Of a DNA stretch of 64,000 nt, positions 58,949-64,000 are shown piece by piece; position 1 is the stretch's first letter; every line of letters begins with the position of its first letter. The stretch is from Gimesia chilikensis (GTDB lineage Bacteria > Planctomycetota > Planctomycetia > Planctomycetales > Planctomycetaceae). The notes beneath the pieces are model-generated. The model was not told the DNA's origin. It made no database searches and was given only the letters and a program-made list of their open reading frames with translations. A program made the position numbers and the translations under genes. The stretch covers positions 2,713,748 to 2,777,747 of the forward strand of contig NZ_CP036266.1 of the NCBI RefSeq assembly GCF_007744075.1, in the 5' to 3' direction.

Positions 58949-61900
58949 AGTCGGTCATTAAATGGGCCATCAACAACTCTCCGGCGATGAACACGTTGAT
59001 GGTCACTGTGCTGGGCGTAGGCCTGGTGTCGCTGATGTTCATGCGACGCGAAGTCTTTCCGGAGTTTGAACTGGAGATCATTCTGGTTTCGGTGCCTTAC
59101 CCCGGAGCAAGCCCCGATGAAGTCGAGGAGGGAATCTGCCAGAAGATGGAAGAATCCGTCCGCGCGATTGACGGAATTAAAAAGATCACCTCCATCGCCA
59201 GTGAAGGTATGGGCTCGCTGGTACTTGAACTCCGCGCCGATGTACCTGACGTGCAGAAGATTTTAAACGAGGTCCGCTCCGAAATTGACCGCATCCCCAG
59301 TTTTCCCGAACTGGCAGAGGATCCGGATATTCAGCAGATTACCTTTCGTCAGGTGGCGATTGAAGTTGCCGTCATTGGGCCCGGGAACGAAGATGAGAAC
59401 AGCGAACTGGAACTCCGCACGGTTTCCGAGAAGATTCGCGATGAACTGTTGCAACTGAAGTCGGTCTCGCAGGCCAACATTGCCGGAGCCCGAGATTATC
59501 AGATCGACATTGAGATACCGGAAGCGACCCTGCGAAAGTACGGCCTCACTCTGCAGGATGTGGCCCGAACTGTAAGGCGGGAAAACCTGGAACTGCCGGG
59601 CGGTAAAATGAATACCAACTCTCAGGTGTTGTTGCTGCGGGGGAAGAACAAGCATCTGATCGGGAGTGAAATTGAAAAAATTCCACTGGTAACCGAAGCG
59701 GGCGGGGTCGTGCTGACAGTCGATGACCTGGGGGAAGTACATGATGAATTTGCTGATACGACCATGATCAGCGAAATCAACGGTAAGCCAGCCATGTCGA
59801 TCGCCGTCGAACGCACATCACAGGAAGACCTGCTGGCGATTGTGGAAGAAGTGCGGCAGTACGTCAAAGATGTCCAACTGCCTCCCGGATATTCGCTCAA
59901 GCTCTGGAAAGATCAGTCCATCGATGTGCGCGACCGTATGGAGTTGTTGAGTTCGAACGGGCTGCAGGGGCTGATATTGGTGTTTATCACTCTGGCCATC
60001 TTTCTGGAATCGAGGTTAGCATTCTGGGTAGCGTTGGGGATTCCAATTTCAATGTTCGGTGCCTGTATCGTATTGTATTACACGGGGCAGACTCTGAACA
60101 TGCTTTCGATGTTCGCCTTCCTGATGGCACTGGGGATCATCGTGGATGACGCGATTGTTGTCGGTGAAAATATCTATGAGCATCGGCAGATGGGGAAATC
60201 GTTCGTCGTTGCCGCCGTCGATGGTGCCTCCGAGGTGCTGCCCTCTGTCTGCGCTTCTGTAACGACAACGGTTATCGCATTTGCTCCTTTGTTGTTTGTC
60301 TCCGGTATCATGGGCAAGTTTATCGCGGTGATGCCGATTGCTGTAATCGCGATGCTGCTCATTTCGCTGTTGGAAAGTACATTTATTCTGCCCTGTCACC
60401 TCGCGCACGGAAATCCCTCGAAATCCGGTGCGCAGAATGGAGAATCGGAGGGATTTGTCGGGCGGAAACTGAATGCGTTCATCGAAAAATGTTACACACC
60501 CGTATTAAAGGCTTCGCTGAATTATCCCTCTTCTACGCTGGCGGTTGCAGCGGCATTAATGCTGCTCTCTGCAGGTTTGATCATGGGCGGATTTGCCCCC
60601 TTCAATCTGTTTCCTAAAACCGATTATCGGATGATTGAAGCCACAGTAGAATTTCCTGATGGTACTCCCAAATCAATAACGGATGCCGCGACGCGTAAGA
60701 TTCGCCAGGACTTTCTCGATCTGGATCAGGAGTACCAGCAGAAACATGGGCAGTCACTGATTAAGCTGACACGAAGAAACGTCGGCTTTGGTACCCGGGA
60801 AGAATCCGGAGCGCAACTGGGGGGGACAGTTGAAGGCAGTCATATCGGCAAGGTCAGCATCGAAATCGTGGAGGCGGGCGAGCGGACAATCGGAAGTGAA
60901 GCGCTGCTTGAGCTCTGGCGGGAACGCGTTGGTGAAGTGCCCGGCGTCGATCGAATGACTTTCAAATCGCCTACAATGGGACCGGGGGGCAAGCCGATTG
61001 AGTTTAAGCTGCTCTCTGATGGTTCGCATTTAAGTGAACTGGAAGCTGCGGTCGAAGCATGCAAGCGAGAGTTGGAAACCTATCCCGGCGTTAAGGACGT
61101 TAATGACGATTCGAGTCCAGGAAAGTGGGAATTCCAGATCAAAATCAAAGATAAAGCCCGCGCCATGGGCGTGCCTCTGGCGGATGTCGCTGAAACAGTT
61201 CGCGCAACGTACTACGGCGAAGAAGTCATGCGGCTGCAGCGTGGTCGTCATGAGGTCAAGCTGATGGTCCGCTACCCGGAAGAGGAGCGACGTTCGCTGA
61301 TGAGCTTTGATGATATTCGAATCCGGACCGGCGACGGAAGCGAACGTCCTTTAACGGAACTGGCGGATGTTACTGTCAAACGTGGGTATTCCGAAATCAA
61401 CCGAATCGATCAGCAGCGATCGATTACGGTCTATTCCGACCTCAATGAGAAAGAGGGAAATGCCCGTGAAATCGTGCAGGCCCTGAAGAAACCGGGAGGC
61501 TTTATCGATGAGCTGGCTGCCAAATACCCGAACGTGCGAGTTCGCTGGGAAGGACAGCAGGAACAGACCAACGAATCGGTGAACAGTCTGATTGTCGGTC
61601 TGATGATCGCACTGGCATCAATGTTCGCGTTGCTGACGGTTGAGTTCCGTTCGTATGTGCAACCCCTGATCATTCTTGGGATCATTCCTTTCGGGATTAT
61701 TGGTGCAGTGTTTGGACATGCGATCCTGGGGATGGAACTGACCCTGTTTTCGCTGTTCGGTCTGGTGGCGTTGACCGGAGTGGTTGTGAATGATTCGATC
61801 GTATTGATCGACTTTATCAATCATCGTGTCGCTGATGGACTGCCTCTCAAGGATGCGTTGATCGATGCGGGGCGTCGTCGTTTTCGTCCGGTGTTATTGA

Positions 61901-62178
61901 CTTCGATGACTACCATTGTGGGGCTGGCTCCCATTTTGAAAGAGACGTCTTTCCAGGCTCAGATTATTATTCCGATGGCGGCCAGTCTGATTTTTGGTCT
62001 GATGCTTGCCACGGTGCTCGTGTTATTCCTGGTTCCCACCTATTATTACCTGTATGCCCGCCTGATGGGGGCACAGCCGAATGAGCCCTGGTGGGACAAA
62101 ATGGATGGAAAGCACGAGGAAGCAGCCTATAATGAAAGTGAAGGGCAGCACTCAGAGGCAGCTCCCGTTCAGGCTTGA
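58945..62178 (+). CDS. RND efflux permease, TetR-linked
   Basis: A 1077-residue RND transporter of the AcrB/MMPL-type efflux group. The proton-relay pair Asp401-Asp402 is intact in GIIVDDAIVVGENIYEH of helix 4. Two periplasmic loops and the C-terminal VVVNDSIVLIDFINH are present. The tail is acidic and His/Glu-rich (HEEAAYNESEGQHSEA). It forms a TetR-adaptor-permease operon. No outer-membrane channel gene is adjacent. The substrate is unknown. Confidence 0.93.
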   Translation: MKSVIKWAINNSPAMNTLMVTVLGVGLVSLMFMRREVFPEFELEIILVSVPYPGASPDEVEEGICQKMEESVRAIDGIKKITSIASEGMGSLVLELRADVPDVQKILNEVRSEIDRIPSFPELAEDPDIQQITFRQVAIEVAVIGPGNEDENSELELRTVSEKIRDELLQLKSVSQANIAGARDYQIDIEIPEATLRKYGLTLQDVARTVRRENLELPGGKMNTNSQVLLLRGKNKHLIGSEIEKIPLVTEAGGVVLTVDDLGEVHDEFADTTMISEINGKPAMSIAVERTSQEDLLAIVEEVRQYVKDVQLPPGYSLKLWKDQSIDVRDRMELLSSNGLQGLILVFITLAIFLESRLAFWVALGIPISMFGACIVLYYTGQTLNMLSMFAFLMALGIIVDDAIVVGENIYEHRQMGKSFVVAAVDGASEVLPSVCASVTTTVIAFAPLLFVSGIMGKFIAVMPIAVIAMLLISLLESTFILPCHLAHGNPSKSGAQNGESEGFVGRKLNAFIEKCYTPVLKASLNYPSSTLAVAAALMLLSAGLIMGGFAPFNLFPKTDYRMIEATVEFPDGTPKSITDAATRKIRQDFLDLDQEYQQKHGQSLIKLTRRNVGFGTREESGAQLGGTVEGSHIGKVSIEIVEAGERTIGSEALLELWRERVGEVPGVDRMTFKSPTMGPGGKPIEFKLLSDGSHLSELEAAVEACKRELETYPGVKDVNDDSSPGKWEFQIKIKDKARAMGVPLADVAETVRATYYGEEVMRLQRGRHEVKLMVRYPEEERRSLMSFDDIRIRTGDGSERPLTELADVTVKRGYSEINRIDQQRSITVYSDLNEKEGNAREIVQALKKPGGFIDELAAKYPNVRVRWEGQQEQTNESVNSLIVGLMIALASMFALLTVEFRSYVQPLIILGIIPFGIIGAVFGHAILGMELTLFSLFGLVALTGVVVNDSIVLIDFINHRVADGLPLKDALIDAGRRRFRPVLLTSMTTIVGLAPILKETSFQAQIIIPMAASLIFGLMLATVLVLFLVPTYYYLYARLMGAQPNEPWWDKMDGKHEEAAYNESEGQHSEAAPVQA

Positions 62179-62310
62179 TTCTGTTTGTGAACAGGGTTAC
62201 AGGCTCTTGCTTGTTGTGATGGCGTCTGGTTAGTATACGCCGTCCATTTTTAAGACAGGCCTCCAGTCAGAGTTGAAAAGAAGACGATATCTTCTTTCAG
62301 GTTGAGAAGA

Positions 62311-62694
62311 ATGAAGCGCGTACTACTCAAATCAAAAATCCACCGAGCAACGGTGACCGAAGCGAATCTGGCCTACAATGGCAGTGTGACCATCGATCAG
62401 GAATTGATGGAAGCAGCCGACATTGTGGAGTACGAACAGGTACAGATCTACAACATTACTTCGGGGACCCGGTTGACCACCTACGCGATTGTAGGAGAGC
62501 CCGGTTCGGGAGTGATCTGCATCAACGGCGCTGCCGCACACCTGGTAAATCCCCAGGATCTGGTGATTATCGCCAGTTACGCGGAATATAAAGAGAAAGA
62601 AGCCCGCGGCCATCAACCCAAGGTCGTGCTGGTTGATGAAAATAACACTCCGATTCCCGCCAGTCAGCCGGTAGCCACCAGCTCAGAATCATGA
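62311..62694 (+). CDS. panD: Aspartate 1-decarboxylase
   Basis: A 127-residue pyruvoyl enzyme that makes beta-alanine from aspartate for pantothenate. The self-cleavage site is Gly24-Ser25 in YNGSVTID, as in E. coli; [11 protein letters not shown] and INGAAAHLV are also conserved. The start is the ATG at 62311 with GAGAAG just upstream; a TTG at 62302 would add 3 residues. Its product feeds the pathway that includes CoaC and CoaB in this window. Confidence 0.96.
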   Translation: MKRVLLKSKIHRATVTEANLAYNGSVTIDQELMEAADIVEYEQVQIYNITSGTRLTTYAIVGEPGSGVICINGAAAHLVNPQDLVIIASYAEYKEKEARGHQPKVVLVDENNTPIPASQPVATSSES

Positions 62695-63009
62695 TTAGCC
62701 AGATTATTAAGCCGCGTGCTTAATAAATGTGCATGTCTGTGGCGGCCATTCGCAGTCGAATTGTATTGCGTGCAGAATTTCAAAAAAAATCGGTCTGCCA
62801 CTTCCTTCCTCTTCAGTCATAGCGTATCATATTGATGCGTTCGCCATCTTTTTGAGCATGCTGGTGCAATGTTTTCATGCTGTGAATTCAGGGCTGGCAC
62901 CACTTTCGGAAAAAATAATTCACCGAAATGCTTATGACTAAACTGCTTATGAACTTGTTTCGGCATCGAACAACCTTGCTGTGACTGATTAGGATTTTCC
63001 GATAAACGA
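62695..63009. other. Intergenic region before the sigma54 activator
   Basis: No gene seen. An in-frame TGA at 62986-62988 fixes the activator's start at 63010. No clear promoter. Confidence 0.5.
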
Positions 63010-64000
63010 ATGGAAGACGATCGCCCTATTTTAGAAGATATGGTGGGGTACAGCCCTGCGATGCGTAACGTCTATCGTCTAACGCGTCGAGCAGCTGCTA
63101 CTTCATCGACGGTCTTACTGACTGGAGAAACCGGCACCGGTAAAGAGCTGATTGCCCGTGGTATCCACGAACTCAGTCCGCGCGCTACGGGTCCTTTTAT
63201 CCGTGTGAACTGCGGTGCTCTGAGTGAAAGCCTGCTGGAAAGTGAACTGTTTGGCCACATCAAAGGGGCATTCACCAGCGCTGTTGAGAATCGTACAGGA
63301 CGTTTCGAAGCGGCCCACGGAGGAACTATCTTCCTGGACGAGATTAACTCCGTCAGTTTTACGCTACAGGTGAAGCTGCTGCGTGTTCTACAGGAGCATG
63401 AATTTGAACGTGTCGGTGACACGCGATCGATCTCTGTCGACTGTCGCATTGTCGCGGCTACCAACCGTAATCTGCTGGATGAAATCGAAGCAGGGCGGTT
63501 CCGGGAAGACCTGTATTATCGATTGAACGTGATTCCCATCGATTTGCCTCCACTGCGCGAACGTTCTGAGGATATTCCAGATCTGGTGCACTTTTTTGCG
63601 AAGCAGTTCTCTGCAGAAGAAAAGATTCCTCTGCCGAATTTCTCGAGCGAGGTGTTGAACACATTCAAGAACTACAGCTGGCCGGGCAACGTTCGCGAAC
63701 TGCAGAACTATGTTGAACGTCTGATCGTACTCTCTGGTGAAGATGGTCCTTCGCTGGATTTACTGCCGGGGCATGTGACCGGTCGTTCCGCTCCACGTGC
63801 TGTCTCTGCCCGCGCACAGGATCCAGAGACGATCTGTCGTGATCTGGTTTCCATGGAGTTGCAGCGGGTGGGGGAGGATTCCACCGATGTGCATACTCAG
63901 GTTGTATCGCTCGTGGAAAAAGAAGTGATTTTGCAGGTTTTAAGGTCCTGCCAGGGTGTCCAGACCAAGACGGCCACCCGGCTGGGGATCAATCGCAATA
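63010..64000 (+). CDS. Sigma54 enhancer-binding protein without receiver domain (partial)
   Basis: An open frame from the ATG at 63010 to the window end, 330 residues so far. The AAA+ sigma54-activator domain starts at about residue 12: Walker A GETGTGKE (39-46), the sigma54-contacting loop GAFTSA (86-91, usually GAFTGA), Walker B GGTIFLDE (104-111), and [16 protein letters not shown] Fis-type helix-turn-helix begins at the edge ([12 protein letters not shown]). An in-frame stop 22 nt upstream rules out a receiver domain, so it resembles PspF in layout. Control must come from a partner protein or expression level. Shine-Dalgarno is weak. Confidence 0.9.
   Translation, partial: MEDDRPILEDMVGYSPAMRNVYRLTRRAAATSSTVLLTGETGTGKELIARGIHELSPRATGPFIRVNCGALSESLLESELFGHIKGAFTSAVENRTGRFEAAHGGTIFLDEINSVSFTLQVKLLRVLQEHEFERVGDTRSISVDCRIVAATNRNLLDEIEAGRFREDLYYRLNVIPIDLPPLRERSEDIPDLVHFFAKQFSAEEKIPLPNFSSEVLNTFKNYSWPGNVRELQNYVERLIVLSGEDGPSLDLLPGHVTGRSAPRAVSARAQDPETICRDLVSMELQRVGEDSTDVHTQVVSLVEKEVILQVLRSCQGVQTKTATRLGINRN

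Overview
The window looks like part of the chromosome of a Planctomycetota bacterium, most like the Gimesia/Planctomyces lineage. Signs of this are a formylmethanofuran dehydrogenase subunit C gene (tetrahydromethanopterin-linked C1 metabolism) in an otherwise bacterial genome, OleC/OleD-type olefin genes, a 56-residue basic protein of a type common in planctomycetes, many secreted proteins without clear homologues, KdtA (so a Gram-negative envelope), and moderate GC. The assignment is inferred from gene content. I saw no tRNA, rRNA, CRISPR array, insertion sequence or prophage; the region reads as core chromosome.

Layout. 1-14.8 kb: tail of a PP2C-like phosphatase, a GNAT-type acyltransferase, a secreted HEAT-repeat protein, a four-gene plus-strand run (secreted coiled-coil protein, fhcC, oleC, oleD), pckA, a short endonuclease V, several unassigned genes and a soluble sulfite-oxidase-like molybdoenzyme. 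14.8-24.1 kb: secA and kdtA, then metK with a hairpin-rich upstream region, a membrane protein and fabH. 24.2-31.5 kb: a membrane protein and an RND efflux pair (minus strand), then a divergent NagB-like gene. 31.6-46.1 kb: a long minus-strand block of housekeeping genes: a BFN-domain protein, valS, a citramalate synthase gene, ftsK, separate coaB and coaC, rpoZ, gmk, yicC, secG, tpiA and pheA. 46.1-53.4 kb: dnaK, clpB, a small basic protein and an outer-membrane-like protein. 53.4-64 kb: a Gfo/Idh/MocA oxidoreductase, a CCA-adding-type enzyme, an orphan gene, a TetR regulator with its RND efflux operon, panD, and a sigma54 activator that runs off the window.

The strongest new signal is regulatory. 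Both secA and dnaK are preceded by exact sigma54 (-24/-12) promoter sequences, TTGGCAC-N5-TTGCA. The dnaK promoter also has a 19-nt perfect inverted repeat about 170 bp upstream, where an enhancer-binding protein would normally sit. The last gene of the window is a sigma54 activator with no N-terminal sensory domain, like PspF in layout. Together they suggest sigma54 control of export and protein folding; a direct link between this activator and these promoters is not shown.

Other points of note: SecA is enlarged by about 280 residues through four tandem copies of a helical-wing-like module; a 16-bp perfect palindrome exactly fills the -35/-10 spacer of the TetR gene; the NagB-like enzyme lacks a catalytic aspartate; the PheA chorismate mutase domain has lost an active-site arginine; and CoaB and CoaC are encoded separately.
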